DNA of 15,369 bases, from positions 1-15,369 of the forward strand of contig JAQGMD010000265.1 of the NCBI GenBank assembly GCA_028292565.1. Reading direction: 5' to 3'. The notes below the pieces were generated by a model. It searched no databases. It was not told the DNA's origin and saw nothing but the letters and a program-made list of their open reading frames with translations. The DNA comes from Burkholderia sp. (GTDB lineage Bacteria > Pseudomonadota > Gammaproteobacteria > Burkholderiales > Burkholderiaceae). The position numbers and the translations under genes are program-made. Below are positions 15,257 through 15,369 of the stretch, piece by piece. Each line of letters starts with the position of its first letter. Position 1 is the first letter of the stretch.

Positions 15257-15297
15257 AAAAAAAAGCGCAGCCAGGTTTCCCTGCTGCGCTTTTGCAC
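15257..15297 (-). terminator. Strong, probably bidirectional Rho-independent terminator
   Basis: AAAAGCGCAG (15261-15270) and CTGCGCTTTT (15284-15293) form a perfect 10-base stem, continued by CAGG/CCTG after a one-base bulge. Read on the minus strand the loop is GAAA, a stable GNRA tetraloop, and the stem is followed by eight U in total (15264-15257). It therefore best suits the end of the minus-strand ABC-F gene. Four T on the plus strand could also stop the 190-residue protein gene. Confidence 0.9.
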
Positions 15298-15316
15298 CTT
15301 ACGTCATGCGTGCGGT

Positions 15317-15369
15317 CTATTCAATGCCCTGGCTCGACAGGTAGTCTTCATAACTGCCCTGGAAGTCGA
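15317..15369 (-). CDS. C-terminal end of an ABC-F family ATPase (YbiT-like), cut by window edge
   Basis: Only the last 16 codons are present: DFQGSYEDYLSSQGIE then TAG. The pattern (F-x-G-x-Y-x-x-Y-L-x-S-x-G-I/-E at the extreme C-terminus) recalls the end of YbiT-type ABC-F proteins, soluble tandem ATPases that act on ribosomes. The assignment rests on a short tail, so it is tentative. The terminator at 15257-15297 lies 20 bases beyond its stop, in the right direction. Confidence 0.5.
   Translation of the reverse strand, partial: DFQGSYEDYLSSQGIE

Noticed and set aside
1..15369. CRISPR array, tRNA, rRNA, phage or toxin-antitoxin module
   Set aside because: No regularly spaced repeats, no cloverleaf or rRNA sequence, and no integrase or small paired genes were seen.

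Overview
The window is chromosomal DNA of a GC-rich proteobacterium, most likely a betaproteobacterium of the Burkholderiales (Oxalobacteraceae-like). This rests on gene families and gene company: a long-form acyl-CoA dehydrogenase in a beta-oxidation-type operon, an MHS-type transporter with a large extra loop, purT, nadB convergent with nadA-nadC, and an ABC-F gene. There is no rRNA, tRNA, CRISPR array or complete insertion sequence. The content is mainly housekeeping and catabolic. The most unusual item is a small inverted-repeat element between nadB and nadC.

Region 1 (1-4588, all minus strand): a five-gene operon read in the order thiolase, acyl-CoA dehydrogenase, short-chain dehydrogenase (SDR), PaaI-type thioesterase, and NADP-dependent MDR oxidoreductase (cut by the window edge). 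Spacers are 64, 33, -1 and 23 bases. The set looks like acyl-CoA breakdown with its own thioesterase, but no enoyl-CoA hydratase or classical 3-hydroxyacyl-CoA dehydrogenase is visible. The thiolase/dehydrogenase spacer is almost fully occupied by two adjacent perfect hairpins ending at the dehydrogenase ribosome binding site.

Region 2 (4589-6651): a 322-base divergent control region, then an MHS-family major facilitator transporter and a Rho-independent terminator. The control region has a 24-base dyad lying over a plausible thiolase promoter, a tandem 10-base repeat, and a 19-base dyad just before the transporter start. The transporter has an insert of roughly 117 residues with two cysteines, predicted to face the periplasm.

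Region 3 (6652-10429): purT (formate-dependent purine synthesis) converges on a membrane-anchored penicillin-acylase-family N-terminal nucleophile hydrolase, with 9 bases between the stop codons. A likely purT terminator lies inside the 3' end of the hydrolase gene.

Region 4 (10430-14328): de novo NAD synthesis. nadB (plus) converges with nadA-nadC (minus, ATGA overlap). Together they convert aspartate to iminoaspartate, quinolinate and nicotinate mononucleotide. The whole space between nadB and nadC is filled by a 168-base inverted-repeat, MITE-like element flanked by TA; its end forms part of the nadC stop codon.

Region 5 (14329-15369): a 349-base non-coding stretch with several dyads upstream of nadA, then an unrecognised two-domain 190-residue protein, a strong terminator that works best for minus-strand transcripts, and the last 16 codons of what looks like an ABC-F ATPase.
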